DNA of 64,000 nt from Antilocapra americana (Eukaryota > Chordata > Mammalia > Artiodactyla > Antilocapridae), in contig ML664662.1 of NCBI GenBank assembly GCA_007570785.1, positions 3,346,823 through 3,410,822 of the forward strand, read 5' to 3'. Shown here piece after piece: positions 38,520 through 51,262 of this stretch. Under the pieces are notes generated by a model. It was given only the letters and a program-made list of their open reading frames with translations. It did no database searches and was not told where the DNA came from. A program made the translations under genes and the position numbers. How positions within the stretch are numbered: position 1 is the stretch's first letter; the number at the start of each line of letters is the position of its first letter.

Positions 38520-38900
38520 TTTCCCAGACATAAAAAAGAATAATGTCATTTGCAGCAACATGGATGGGTCTTATCCCTACTGATTATCATACTAAGTGAA
38601 GTCAGACAAATACTATATATCCCTTACATGTGGAATCATAAAAATGATACAAAAGAACTTATTTACAAAACAGAAATAGAATGATCAATATAGAAAACAA
38701 TCTCATAGCTATCAAAGGAGAAAGTAGGAGTAGGGGGAGATAACTTAGAACTTCAGATTAACAGATAGTCACTATTGTATACAGAAAATAAACAACAAAG
38801 CCCAACTGAATAGCATAGGAAACTATATTCAGATTATCTTATAATAACCTGTAGTGGAAGAGAATCTTAACCTGAATCACTTTGCTATTAATAAACGGAA
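38520..38900 (+). mobile_element. L1 3' end
   Basis: AAGAATAATGTCATTTGCAGCAACATGGATGGG, CTAAGTGAAGTCAGACAAATAC, CATAGGAAACTATATTCAGATTATC. Confidence 0.9.
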
Positions 38901-39486
38901 TACTGCCTGCCATATCAGTAAACAAATGTTGTGACAGTCATCAGTGATTGTAGCCACCACAGAAGGTGAGCTGGTATACACTGTATGCTTGAAATTAACA
39001 TCAGCTACACTTCTTTAAAAAAAAATACACAGAAAAAAGGGAAAAAAGCTGTTGAAGACATTTAATTCCACCTAAGGCCAATTCTTCACTTAAGATAAAC
39101 TCAGGGTGCCTTTGTATTTTAAAAACATCAGTTCATTCTTTAGGTTTGCTTGTTGCTACACAGATAAATGTGTATTAACATGTGAATTGATGACTTACAT
39201 GTAGTTGAAATCCTAAATATTACATAGACCAACAGTCTCAACTGTCATTGAATGACAATATTTTCATTTCTATATTCCAGTGATATACTGAATTCAACTT
39301 ATTCTATCCCAGAATCAAAACTGTTCAATGCAGTACAAAGAGTGCTTGCCTTATCACAGCATAGACACATTGCTTTCAAATCAGCAACTGCTTTCATTAA
39401 AATTCCTGTCAATTATGTGTGCTGTTGCTTTTCTTTTGCTATCCTGTTTAGATCCAATTGTGCTCAACACTATTTTGCATCAAATA

Positions 39487-39542
39487 AGCTAGGAATTCTA
39501 GAAGGGAAGCAATTAGCTAGGAATTCTAGAAGGGAAGCAATT
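39487..39542. repeat. Perfect 28-bp tandem duplication
   Basis: The unit AGCTAGGAATTCTAGAAGGG plus AAGCAATT occurs twice, head to tail, at 39487-39514 and 39515-39542 with no mismatch. Confidence 0.98.
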
Positions 39543-39664
39543 AACTGCCTGGAAGAGGAAGCAATAGAAGCTTCACAAACTTCTTTGATTCCTTGATGCC
39601 TTTCAACAATCTGCAGTTTCATCTAGCAAAGCACATCAAGGCTTGAGAAAGCTACTGAGCAAGC

Positions 39665-39960
39665 AAGAACTATATAGTGGTTCATAGCATAAGGCTCCAA
39701 AGTCAGACTCCCTGGGTTCAAATCCCGGCCTTGCCTCTTATTTCCCTTGAGACTTTAAAAAAATTACTTAGCCTCCTGTGTCTCAAGACGTTTTAAAAAG
39801 ACTTAACTTCTGTCTCAAAATATTCCCTCTGTTATAAAAAAAATTCATAATAGTTACAATCTCATGGGGTTGTTGTGAGCATTAAATAAGATGATGCTGT
39901 CATGAGCATAACTATAGTATAAAGCCCAGCATGGCACATAGTAGTTGTGGAATAGACCAT
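39665..39960 (+). repeat. MIR SINE
   Basis: TAGTGGTTCATAGCATAAGGC, CCCTGGGTTCAAATCCCGGCC, CTCATGGGGTTGTTGTGAGC and GCATGGCACATAGTAG; an insertion of A-rich DNA separates core and 3' part. Confidence 0.8.
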
Positions 39961-39999
39961 TCCAGTATGCATCTCCTAATATGTGTTCACCATTTTTCT

Positions 40000-40430
40000 G
40001 TTAGTGGTATGTCTAGCTAGGCTGATGGCCACTCAAAGACTACATTTCCCAGCATGCCTTGCAGTTACTTTGCCATGAGATCAAATATTAGCCAATGCGA
40101 TATGATCAGAAATAATACAAGCAACCTCTAGGTCATGTCCCTAATGGAAAAGGGGTATCCCTGTCCCACGAACCCTTCTTCCTTGCCAGAAGCTAGGATG
40201 AGAATATAGGGATGAGTCATCTTGGAAGAAGAGCCAAACTTTCAAGATGGTAGAACTACAAAAGACAAGGCATCTAGATCCATGAAATAATGGAGCCACC
40301 ATTACCACATCACAAAGCTGCCAACCAATTCATACTTAGCTGTTAGAGAGCAATGTACTTCCATCTTGTGTAGGTGGTAATTAAAACATGTCTCTGTCAC
40401 CCACAGACAAACCTATCTCCCAACAAATAA
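40000..40430 (+). repeat. Old interspersed repeat (uncertain family)
   Basis: GACTACATTTCCCAGCATGCC, GCCAATGCGATATGATCAG and AATAATGGAGCCACCATTACC keep the order of a common mammalian repeat. I cannot name it for sure. Confidence 0.5.
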
Positions 40431-40789
40431 AAGAAGAACTCAGCAGATATTAGCTCTTTTTATTATTGTCCACTTGCACAGATGTTGCTACTAGGTTTTG
40501 CTTGAGCCTCTGCTGTAGAGCCTACCAGCTAAATCCTTGTCGAGAGCTAGAGTTTCATATTCCTTTAAGAGAAACCCACAACGACTGACAAAAACTACTG
40601 TCAAATCAAAAACAATGAAAAAAGCACTTAAAATAATAAATGTGGGCAGAATAATGTCACAGCAGCCTGATGTCAATGGCTGCATGTCTCCTGCACTCCT
40701 GACTTTTTCATTTTGATGGCAGGCCTATGTGTGTGGCATCTATTATTAAAGCCTAACCATCACAACACTTAGCCACTATAATGACAAGC

Positions 40790-40965
40790 ACTCTGCTTTA
40801 AGTGTCACACCCATAAACGTTGACAATGACCCATGAAAAAGACATTATGATTCCGATTTTTACAGATAAAAAAGTGGAATCTCAGAGAAGAAACATCACA
40901 GGACTATTAACTGGTGCACTCATGATTCAGATCCAGAGTTTTATATTCCCAAATTTGTACTTTTG
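40790..40965 (-). repeat. MIR SINE
   Basis: Reversed: TTCCGATTTTTACAGATAAAAAAGTGG, AGAAGAAACATCACAGGAC, ACTCATGATTCAGATCC. Confidence 0.6.
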
Positions 40966-41417
40966 CCCAAAAATCTCCTCATTGCCTCTCAATTTATTAA
41001 AATACTGTGGCTCAGAATGAACACTTGGAATACTAACGATTGGTATCACTTTCTCAGCTGTAAAAAGCCAGACTGAACATATTCGAAGTAAAGACTCAAA
41101 CATGAAGGGTTTCTCCTATCTGCCCACTGAATGATATGTGCCCAAGTTGCCTCTTATCATAGAATCTCTCCTGGCAAACATTCTCCAAAAGAGCTGTTCC
41201 TCATCAAATACCACTATAAACTTCATTAAACTTTTGATTAATTTGCAAGTCAATGGCTATTAAAAAGAATCCAGACCATCCAAGAATGAGGGGGAAGTTT
41301 TGCTCAGAGAGAAAGCTACTTGAGAGAACATAAATAATGAACAGAATTTAAAGAACACTTGTCTAGATAAAGAAATCTTGCCATCTGTGTCAATTTACTA
41401 GGTTTAGAAACTGTCTT

Positions 41418-41540
41418 GAGAATTCCCTGCTGATCCAGAGGTTAGGATTCTCTGCTTTCAGTGCTGAGTGCCCAGGTTCAATCACTGGTCAGGAAACTAA
41501 CATCATGCAAGCTGCACAGTGCAGCCAAACAACAACAAAT
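41418..41540 (+). repeat. CHR-type tRNA SINE
   Basis: GAGAATTCCCTGCTGATCCAGAGG, CCCAGGTTCAATCACTGG, GCTGCACAGTGCAGCC. Confidence 0.8.
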
Positions 41541-41869
41541 TGCCTCAAGGAAAGAGGGCACTGTGCAATCTGGGGTGACACCAAGCACTTCCCAGTGGTA
41601 GAAACACTTGGCTCATAGGAACACACCAGGAGATCTCACAAAACCATGTGGACAGAGGCAATTATTTATTATAGATAGTTTAAAACCATAGCAGAAATTG
41701 ATCTCATGTATAATTATCAAATCAAGTCTTCAACCTGGGAACACCTTGCAAAATATCATCAAAGTTTCCTGGCCTGACAAGGAAAAAGAACGTATGTATT
41801 CTAGAAATCTGAAACCCAAAGGATACCCTTTCCTTAGTATCAAAAACAGTAGAAAGACCTTCATCATTG

Positions 41870-42395
41870 CTAATTATAAGAAATGCAAATCAAAACTACA
41901 ATGAAGTACCACCTCACACCATTAAGAAAAGTCTAATAAACAATAAAGGCTGGAGAGGGTGTGGAGAAAAGGGAATCCTCTTACACTGTTGGTGGGAACG
42001 AAGTGGAAAACAGCATGGAGATTTCTCAGAAAATTAAAAATGGAATTACCACATTATCTGGTAATCCCACTACTGGACATCTATCTAGACAAAACTCTAA
42101 CTTGAAAAGATCCATGCACCCCTATATTCGTAGCAGTTTTATTTACAGAGCCAAGACATGGAAACAACCTAAATGTCCTTCAACAGATGAATGGATAAAG
42201 AAGATATAGTACATATATTCAATGGAGTACTACTCAGCCATTAAAAGAACTAAATAATGTCATTTGCAGCAACATGGATGGAAACCAGATTATCATATGA
42301 AGTGAAGTAAGTAAGAAAGCAAAAGATAAATGTCATATCACTCATATATGGAATCTAAAAGATGACAAAAACGAACTTATCTACAAACTACTTGT
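41870..42395 (+). mobile_element. L1 3' fragment abutting a second L1
   Basis: ORF2 tail (AAGACATGGAAACAACCTAAATG, TCAACAGATGAATGG) and 3' UTR start (ATGGAATCTAAAAGATGACAAAAACG). The next L1 begins directly after it in the same direction. Confidence 0.85.
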
Positions 42396-42949
42396 GGAAT
42401 CTTTGTTCCTGACCATAGATCAAGCCCTGAGCCTTTGGAGCAGAACTGACTCCAAGACCCTAGACTACAAGAGAACTAACCTTAGTAGGTATCAAGTAGT
42501 TAGAACTCACACAAAGGAAACCACTGGAATACAAGACCCAGCATCACCCAACCACTAGTCCTGTGCAGGATCTAACAACAAAGAAAACAAAATACAAGCC
42601 AAATCATCAGCAGACAGAATTACCACCTCACTCAGCCTGGCCCATCAGAGGGAAAACAGACAAACCAAAAACTCAGCACAAATCTCACGCTGTAGGAAGC
42701 TTACACAAACAACTGGAACAAACTTAGGAGGGCAGAAATGAAAAGGAATAAAGAATTCAACATTGAAGCCTGGAAAAAGGAGACCTAAAGCACAGTAAGC
42801 TAAAAACAAAAAACAGTGAAAAGTCAGAGAAATACTACACAAACGAAGAAACAAATTAGAAACACACAAGTTCAAATAAATGAGGAGGAAATAGGCAAAC
42901 TACCCGAAAAATAATTCAGAATAATGATAGTAAAGATGATCCAAAACCT

Positions 42950-43695
42950 TGAAAGCAAAATGGAGAAAATGCAAAAATCAATTAACAAAAACACAGATGA
43001 ATTAAAGAATAAACATGAAGAGAAAAACAATTACTGAAATTAAAAATACTCTAGAAGGAATCAATAGCAAAATATCTGAAGCTGAAGAAGGAATCAGTGA
43101 GCTGGAAGATAAAATGGTGGAAATAACTTATGAAGAGCAGAAAAAGTAAAGAGAATGAAAACTGAGGATAGTCTCAGAGACCTCTGGGACAATATCAAAT
43201 GCACCAACATTCGAGTCACAGGGGTTACAGAAGAAGATAAAAAGAAAGGGTATGATAAAATTTTTGGAGAGGTTATAGTCGAAAATTTCCCCAACATGGA
43301 AAAGGAAATAGTCAATCAAGTCCAAAAGGCACAAAGAGTCCCACACAGGATAAACCCAAGGAGAAACACACCAAGACACATAGTAATCAAACTAACCAAG
43401 ACTAAACACAAAGGAAGAATATTAAACGCAGCAAAGGAGAAGTAACAAGCAACATACAAGGGAAACCCCATATGCTTAACAGCTGATCTCTCAACAGAAA
43501 CTCTGCAGGCCAGAAGGGAATGGCAGGATATATTTAAAGTACTGAAAGGGAAAAATCTACAACCAAGATTACTGTACCCAGCAATGATCTCATTCAAAAT
43601 TGATGGAGAAATCAAAAGCTTCTCAGACAAGTAAAAGTTAAGAGAATTCAGTAACACCAAACCAGTTTTAGAACAAATGTTAAAGGAACTTATAT
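42950..43695 (+). pseudogene. L1 ORF1 (RNA-binding chaperone) pseudogene
   Basis: Coiled-coil-like N-part (KAKWRKCKNQ-type, then ISEAEEGISELEDKMVE), the RRM-like part in 43155-43445 (LRDLWDNIKCTNIRVTGVTE, RINPRRNTPRHIVIKLT) and the C-terminal domain (LTADLSTETLQARREWQ). A frameshift at about 43147 and stops after KEK (43443) and SFSDK (43632) kill it. Confidence 0.85.
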
Positions 43696-43755
43696 AGTCA
43701 AGAAATACAAGAGAAGAAAAAAGATCTACAAAATCAACCTCAAACAATTAAGAAA

Positions 43756-44700
43756 ATGGAATTAGGAACATATATATCAATAATTACTTTAAATGTAAAT
43801 GGATTAAATACTCCAACCAAAAGACACAGACTGGCTGAATGGATATGAAAACAAGACCCATATTATATGCTATCTACGAGAAACCCACTTCAGATCTAAA
43901 GACTCATATAGACTGAAAGTGAGAGGATAGAAAAATATATTCCTTGCAAATGGGAAGCAAAAGAGAACTCGAGTAGCAGTTCTCATATCAGACAAAATAG
44001 ACCTTAAAATAAAGAATATAACAAGAGATAAGGAACGACACTACATAATGATCAAGAGATCAAGAGGAAGACATAACAATTGTAAATATCTATGCACCCA
44101 ACATAAGTGCACTTCAATACATAAGACAAAACACTAACAGACATAAAAGGAGAAATTGACAGTAACACAATAATAGTAGACTTTAACACCCCACTCACAC
44201 CAATGGACAGATCATCAAAGCAGAAAATTAATAAGGAAATGCAAATCTTAAATGATACATTAGATGAGATGGATCTCATTGATAGCTTCAGGACTTTCAT
44301 TCAAATGCAGAAGAATATACCTTCCTCTCAAGTGCACGTGGAACATTATCTAGGATAGACCACATCTTGGGTCACAACTCAAACCCCAGTAAAGTTAAGA
44401 AAATTGAAATTGTATCAAATATTTTCTCTGACCACAACACTATGAGACTAGATATCAATTACAAGAAAAAACTGTAAGAAACACAAACACATGGAGATTA
44501 AGCAACATGTTTGTACATAACCAACAGGTTACTGAAGAAGTCAAAAGGGAAATAAAGTTTTTGGAAACAAATCACAATGAAAACATGACAACACAAACCC
44601 TATGGCATGCAGCAAAAGCAGTCCTAAGAGGGAAGTTAATAGCAATACAATCCTACCTGAAGAAACAAGAAAAACATCAAATAGCAACACAAATTCAGCA
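43756..44700 (+). pseudogene. L1 ORF2 endonuclease domain remnant
   Basis: Starts MELGTYISIITLNVNGLNTP, the APE-type endonuclease N-terminus, with in-frame stops after AEWI and VRG. It continues to the segment TLWHAAKAVLRGKLIAIQSY and then ends by deletion. Confidence 0.85.
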
Positions 44701-44877
44701 ACACATCAAAAAGCTCATATACCATGATCAAGTTGGCTTTATTCCAGGGATGAAGGATTCTTCAATATACGCAAATCAATAAATGTGATACACATATTAA
44801 CAAACTGAAAGATAAAAAAACATATGACCATCTCAACAGTTGCATAAAAAACCTTTGACAAAATTCAGCATCCATTT

Positions 44878-45417
44878 ATGATTAAAACTCTTCAAAAAAT
44901 GGGCATAGAAGGAACCTACCTCAACATAGTAAAGGCCATATATGATAAGCCTATAGCAAACATTATTCCCAATGATGAAAAACTGAAAGCATTCCCTCTG
45001 AGATCAGGAACAAGACAAGGGTGCCCACTTTCACCACTATTATTCAGCATAGTTCTGGAAGTGCTAGCTACAGCAATCAGAAAAGGAAAAGAAATAAAAA
45101 GAATCCAGATCAGAAAAGAAGAAGTGAAGCTCTCACTGTTTGCAGATGGCATGATACTGTACATAGAAAACCCTAAAGATAGTATCAGAAAATTATTAGA
45201 GCTAATCAGTGAATTTAGCAAAGTTGCAGGATACAAAATCAATACACAGAAATCACTTGCATTTCCATATACTATTATGGAAATTATGAAATCAATCCCA
45301 TTCACCATTGCAACAAAAAGAATTAAGTATCTAGGAATAAACTTACCTAAGGAGACAAAAGAGCTGTACACAGAAAATTATAAGACACTGATGATAGAAA
45401 TCAAAGATAACAAATAG
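44878..45417 (+). pseudogene. L1 ORF2 reverse transcriptase remnant, FADG
   Basis: [20 protein letters not shown] and the catalytic box read FADG at 45139-45150 instead of FADD, so a metal-binding Asp is Gly. A frame break follows after EIKDNK. This is a degraded part of the 42396-47164 element. Confidence 0.9.
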
Positions 45418-47164
45418 ATGGAGAGATATTACATGTTCCTGGGTAGAAAGAATTAATATTGTGAAAATAACTATACTACCAAATGCAATCTACAGATTCA
45501 ATGCGATCCCTGTATCAAATGGCCAATGGCATTTTTCACAGAACTAGAACAAAAAATTTCACAATTCATATGGAAACACAAAAGACCCCGAATAGCCAAA
45601 GCAGTCTTGAGAAAGAAGAATGGAGCTGGAGGAATCAACCTTTCTGACTTCAGATTATACTACAAAGCTACAGTCATCAAGACAGTATGGTACTGGCACA
45701 AAAACAGAAATATAGACCAATGGAACAAGATAGAAAGCCCAGAAATAAACCCATGCACCTATGGGTAGCTTATTTTTTACAAAGGAGGTAAGAATATACA
45801 ATGGGGCAAAGACAGCCTCTTCAATAAATGGTGCTGGGAAAACTGGTCAGCTACATTCAAAGGAATGAAATTAGAACACTTCCTAACACCATATACAAAG
45901 CTAAGTTCAAAATGGATTAAAGGTCTAAATGTAAGACCAGAAACTATAAAACTCTTAGAGGAAAACATAGGCATTATGCTCGAAGACATAAATCAAAGTA
46001 AGATCCTCTATGACCCACCTCCTAGAGTAATGAAAATAAAAACAAAAGTAAACAAGTGGAACCTGATTAAACTTTTTTTGCACAGCAAAGGAAACTATGA
46101 GCAAGGAGAAAAGAAAATCCTCAGAATGGGAGAAAATAATAGCAAATGAAACAATTGACAAAGGATTAATTTCCAAAATATACAAGCAGCTCATAAAACT
46201 GAATACCAGAAAAAGAAACAACCCAATCAAAAAGTGAGAAAAAGACCTAAACATACATTTCTCCAAAGAAGACATACAGATGGCTAACAAACACATGAAA
46301 AGATCCTCAACATTGCTTGTTATCAGAGAAATGTAAATTAACACTACAATGAGCCATCAGTTCACACCAGTCAAAATGGCCATCATCTAAAAGTCTACAA
46401 ACAATAAATGCTGGAGAGGGTGTGGAGAAAAGGGAACACTCTTGCACTGTTTGTGGGAATGTAAGTTGATACAGCCACTATGGAAGACAGTATAGATTCT
46501 TTAAAAAACTAGGACTAAAACCACCATATGACACAGCAATCTGCCTCCTAGGCACATACCCTGAGGAAACCAGGGTTGAAACAGACACATATATCCCATT
46601 GTTCATTGCAGCACTATTTACAATAGCTAGAACATGGACACAACCCAGATGTCCATCAACAGATGAATGGGTAAAGAAGTTTGGTACATATACACAGTGG
46701 AATAGTACTCAGCCATAAACAAGAACACATTTGAGTCAGTTCTGATAAAATGAATAAACCCAGAACCTATTACAAAGAGTGAAGTGAGTCAGAAAGATAA
46801 ATATCATATTCTAACACACATATACAATCCAGAAAAATGGTACTGAATAATTTATTTACAGGGCAGTAATAGACAGACATAAAGAATAGAGTTATGAACA
46901 TGGGGAGAGGGAAGGAGAGGGTGAGATGTGTGGAAAGTGTACCATGGAAATTTAATTACCATATTTAAAATAAATAGCCAATGGGAATTTGCTGTATGGC
47001 TCAGGAAACTCAAACAGGGGCTCTTTATCAACCTAGAGGGGTGGGATGGGGAGGGAGATGGGAGGGAGGTTCAAAAGGGAAGGGATATATGTATACCTAT
47101 GGCTGTTGAGGTTTGACAGAAAACTACAAAATTCTGTAAAGCAATTTTCCTTCAATAAAAACAT

Positions 47165-47855
47165 AAAATAAAACCTCAACATTCAAAAAACTAAGATCAT
47201 GGCATCTGATGCAATCACTTCATGGCAAATAGATGGTGGAAAAATGGAAACAGTGACAGACTTTATTTTCTTGGGCTCCAAAATCATTGCAGATATTGAC
47301 TGCAGTCATGAAATTAAAAGACACTTGCTCCTTGGAAGAAAAGTTATGAAAAACCTAGACAGCATATTAAAAATCAGAGACATCACTTTGCTGAAAAAGA
47401 TATGTAGAGTCAAAGCTATGGTTTTTCCAGTAATCATGTACAGATGTGAGAGGTGGACTATAAAGGAGGCTGAACACCAAAGAACTGACGCTTTCTGTGG
47501 TGCTGGAGAAGACTCTTGAGAGTCCCTTGGATATCAAGAATATCAAGCCAGTCAATCCTAAAGGAAATCAACCCTGAATATTCATTGCAAGGACTGATGC
47601 TAAAGTTCCAGCACTTTGTCCACCTGATGTGAAGGGCCAACTCAACGGAAAAGACCCTGATCCTTGGAAAAACTGAGGGCAGGAGGAGAAGGGGATGACA
47701 GACAATGAGATGGCTAGATGGCATCACTGACTCTATTTTAGGAGTTTGGGGGAACTCTGGGAAATAGAGAAGGACAGTGAAACCTGGCATATTGCATTCC
47801 CATGGGTCTCACAGAGTCAGACATGACTGAGTAACTGAACAACAACAATAACGTT
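47165..47855 (+). mobile_element. BovB LINE 3' part
   Basis: Reads SWQIDGGKMETVTDFIFLGS, IKRHLLLGRKVMKNLDSIL, then frameshifts. The 3' end has GTCAGACATGACTGAGTAACTG and an (AAC) tail. It directly follows the L1 poly(A), so it was possibly inserted next to it. Confidence 0.88.
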
Positions 47856-48339
47856 AGAGGATATAAAATTACATATATAATACGGTCCCAATTATGTGAA
47901 CATTACATGTACACACATAAAAGTGACAGAAAAGAAATGCAAAAGTGGAAATTATCTCTGTGAAGAGGGTCCCATGTGAGCTTTTAAAGTTCATACTGTA
48001 TATTTTTTCTAATTTTCTGTAATAAACATTATTTCCATAATAAAAAGTATATCAGAAGATGCTAAATATTCCTTTCATTGTGAGTTAAGAATTTATAATA
48101 CAAAACTACTGTAGTTATTGGTGCCCTTTATAGATCTTAGTGCATTAAGTTTAGAAACCTAAAACAGTCCTTTGCCATGTAAAAGTTGTATCAATTTTAG
48201 ATATTTGTATGAAATGTTTATCAGATATGCTTAATTACTCTGAAAAGAAATAATGATTAGAAAATTTATTAAATACACGTTAGCCTATTCTTATTACAGA
48301 GTTAAATCAATTAAACCCTAACTTCTGTTTCTATGAAAG

Positions 48340-48548
48340 TGAAAGTGAATTTGCTCAGTTGTGTCCGACTCTTTGCAACCCCTTGGACTGTAGCCCACCA
48401 GGCTCCTCCATCCATGCAATTTTCCAGGCAAGAATACTGCAGAGGGCTGCCATTTCCTTCTCCGGGAGATCTTCCCGACCCAGGGACTGAACTCAGGTTT
48501 CCCACATTGTAGGCAGATGCTTTATCGTCTGAGCCACCAGGGAAGTCT
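48340..48548 (-). repeat. Bov-tA SINE
   Basis: Reversed unit: TTTGCTCAGTTGTGTCCGACTC, CCACCAGGCTCCTCCATCC, GCCACCAGGGAAGTC. Confidence 0.95.
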
Positions 48549-48963
48549 CTATTACTATAGGAACCTTAACTTTTAACTTCTTATAAAGTGGTCTTATTCC
48601 TGAAAACTAAAATGGTAGAGGTAACATTTTTGCTAATGAAGCTTTCATGGTATTTACTTAGGGAAAAAATGCACATTTCCCCAGGAATATAGTTAGTATT
48701 TGCTTAATTCAATCTTTCCTTATGAACTGACCTAACTGTGGAAGATGAATTCACTCTCCCAGCCCTGACATTCTACCCTATGGACATTCAGCCGTACTGT
48801 AGATTACATGGGCTAAAAGGGATGGCACCTTCCTAGACGTTAGCGCAAATGAATCTCTGCTGCCTAGGGTCATGTCCTCTACACCAAATCTGGCTAGAGA
48901 CAGTATGCAAGGAAAGGAAAGAATAATGAAAGAGGAGTTCAAAGAATAATCAAAGAGATGTAC

Positions 48964-49655
48964 ACAACTGACTCTTGAACAATACAGGTTAGAACTGCAC
49001 AGGTCCACTTATACACAAAGTTTTTCAATAGTAAATACTACAGTGCTACATAATTTATGGTTCGTTGAATCCTCAGATATAGAACTGTGGATACAAAGGG
49101 CCAATTGTATACTCCAATTTGGGGGTATATGGAGGATTGTTGTTGTTATTCAGTTGCTAAGTCATGTCCAGGTCTTTGTGACCCCATGGACTGCAGCACA
49201 CAAGGCTTCCGTGTCCTCCACTATCTCCCAGAGTTTGCTCAAAATCATTGAGTCAATGATGTCATCCAACCATCACATCCTCTGCCGTCCCCTTTTCCTC
49301 CTGCTTTTAATCTTTCCCAGTATCAGTGTCTTTTCCAATGAGCCAGTTCTTTACATCAGGTGGCCAAAGTATTGGAGTCCTTCCAATGAATATTCAGAAC
49401 TGATTCCTTTAGGATTGACTGGTTTGATATCCTTGCTGTCCAAGGAACTCTCAAGAGTCTTCTCTAGCACCACAGTTCGAAAGCATTAACACTTTAGCGC
49501 TCACCCTTCTTTATGGTCCAGTTCTCACATCCATACATGGCTACTGGAAAACCCATGGCTTTGAAAACAGAGACTCTAGTCGGCAAAGTGATGCCTCTAG
49601 TTTTTAATAGGGAGGTTGAGAACCCTTAACCCCTGCACTGTTTAAAGGTCAACTG
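48964..49655 (+). mobile_element. Tc/mariner-type DNA element split by BovB
   Basis: Left end CAACTGACTCTTGAACAATACAGG, internal ATAGAACTGTGGATACAAAGGG, right end CTGTTTAAAGGTCAACTGTG, forming inverted termini. BovB (49137-49600) lies between. Same family as 6276-6462 and 25864-25965. Confidence 0.65.
49137..49605 (-). mobile_element. BovB 3' end
   Basis: Reversed: TTGTTATTCAGTTGCTAAGTC, GACCCCATGGACTGCAGCAC, AGGTGGCCAAAGTATTGGAG, GGTCCAGTTCTCACATCC, GCTACTGGAAAACCCATGGC. Confidence 0.9.
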
Positions 49656-49659
49656 TGTG

Positions 49660-51009
49660 TGTATTAAGACATATACACATATATGAATATATACATATCT
49701 ACATAGGTAACAATTTTACTCATGACTAGAGTGACCATCTTATTTCAAACAAAAACAATATCCAGTCTGACAAGTGTAATTATTTAGACAATCTATGGTT
49801 TGAAATGTCATCAAATATCAGGTATTTGTGGCCCTGTGCCTATGATAAGACTTACAATATGAATTACTTGAAGGAAAATGGTATAGAATCAAAATTAACA
49901 GTTTCCTTATGTGTGTGTATTTGTTGGAATTAATAAGGTATTTAGTGAGAAAACTCCTAAGGTTTTAAATTCATTTAAGGCAGAGTCAGATTTTTCCCCC
50001 AGGTCTCTGTGACTCACTAAGAGTTTGGATTCTATTAGAGAACAAGGATGTTCATGCTGAGAGTTTCTGTTAATCTATTAAGAAGCTTTGTGGCAATTCT
50101 ATTTAATACTAGGAATAAAACAAGATGTTTACCAAACTAGACAACCACTCCAATAGTTCTCCTGGTGTTTAATGGGAACAGTGTGTCTTTAGGCTCTTGA
50201 GAAGGTCAAACCAATCTCATTCTTAGAGGCAGTGATAAGATTTGAAAAAACAAACAGCCCAACAGATGAAACATTTGTAGAGTATTAAGAAGATACTGTT
50301 GTTGGGCACTTACTGGCTGCCCTTACTTCCTGGGTGAATAGGTAATTCTTGAAATCGCTTCAAATCCATTTGAACCAAATATTGAGCTTATCTGAAGGAT
50401 TCCAAACAGCTAATTAAAATGCATTTCCCCCTTTTGTCTCTCCATGCTCTTCTTTCTTCCACCACTGTGCTGGAAAATGATGGAATCAAACACTTGAAGA
50501 CAAAGCCATAACGTTCCCAGGCTGGGAACTGTGGTCTTTTGATGATACTAATTCCTGTTTGCTTGGTGGCCCATCTCAGCTGAGCTCCCTATGTGGACCA
50601 TGCCATTATGTGCTTCCACTTTGGCTTTCAACCAGCATAAAGGGTAGAACCACATAAGAAACCCCTGTCAGCTTTTATTCTATAAGAGCAACACTTCAAT
50701 AAAAGTTGTATTATATATTATATAGCTTGCAGGTCAGAGCTGTCAGTAAATACCAGACTATAGACAGGTTTTCTGTTTTGTTCCATTTCTTTGACAGCTA
50801 TTAGTAAAGCTGTGGATGGGCTTTCAACAGGGTCAGAATAGATGCAGTTCCGCAAAAGCATCAAAGCATATGGGGAAAGCAAGCAGTAAAGCAATGAGAG
50901 AACATGGGCTCTGATCTTTGCCAGCTGGACAAATGATTTAATCTAAGGTTAAGCTGTCACAGATCTAAAAGCTAATGTTCAGTTGCTATAAGATATTATG
51001 GAAGGGGGC
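49660..51009. other. Intron stretch, nothing recognised
   Basis: Unique, AT-rich intronic sequence without exon, RNA gene or clear repeat. Confidence 0.45.
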
Positions 51010-51262
51010 TTCAATGGGCAACTAAGCCCATGCACCACAACTACTGGGCCTGTGCTCTTGAGCCCAGGAGCCATAACTACTGAGCCCATGCGCTGCAACT
51101 ACTGAAGCCTGTGCACCACAGAACCTGTGCTCAGCAATAAGAGAAGTCACTGTAATGAGAAGCTCATGCACCACAAGGAAGAGTAGCCCCTGCTCGTCGC
51201 AATTAGAGAAAGCCCACGCAGTAATGAAAACCCAGAATTTCCCGAAATAAATAAATTTTAAA
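51010..51262 (+). repeat. CHR-type tRNA SINE body
   Basis: CAACTAAGCCCATGCACCACAAC, GAGCCCATGCGCTGCAAC, CCCCTGCTCGTCGCAATTAGAG and the tail AAATAAATAAATTTTAAAAAG. The tRNA head is missing. Confidence 0.85.

Larger units (their letters stand above)
42396..47164 (+). mobile_element. Near-full-length but dead L1 with internal deletion
   Basis: Order: 5' UTR-like (42396-42930), ORF1 remnants (about 42950-43690), ORF2 endonuclease (from 43756), a large deletion near 44690, reverse transcriptase (44720-45770), C-terminal part and Cys region (to about 46720) and 3' UTR with tail CAATAAAAACATAAAATAAAA. Many stops and frameshifts. It lies antisense to SYTL5. Confidence 0.92.

Noticed and set aside
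39487..39542. CRISPR-like repeat
   Set aside because: Only two head-to-tail units without a spacer, in a mammalian intron.
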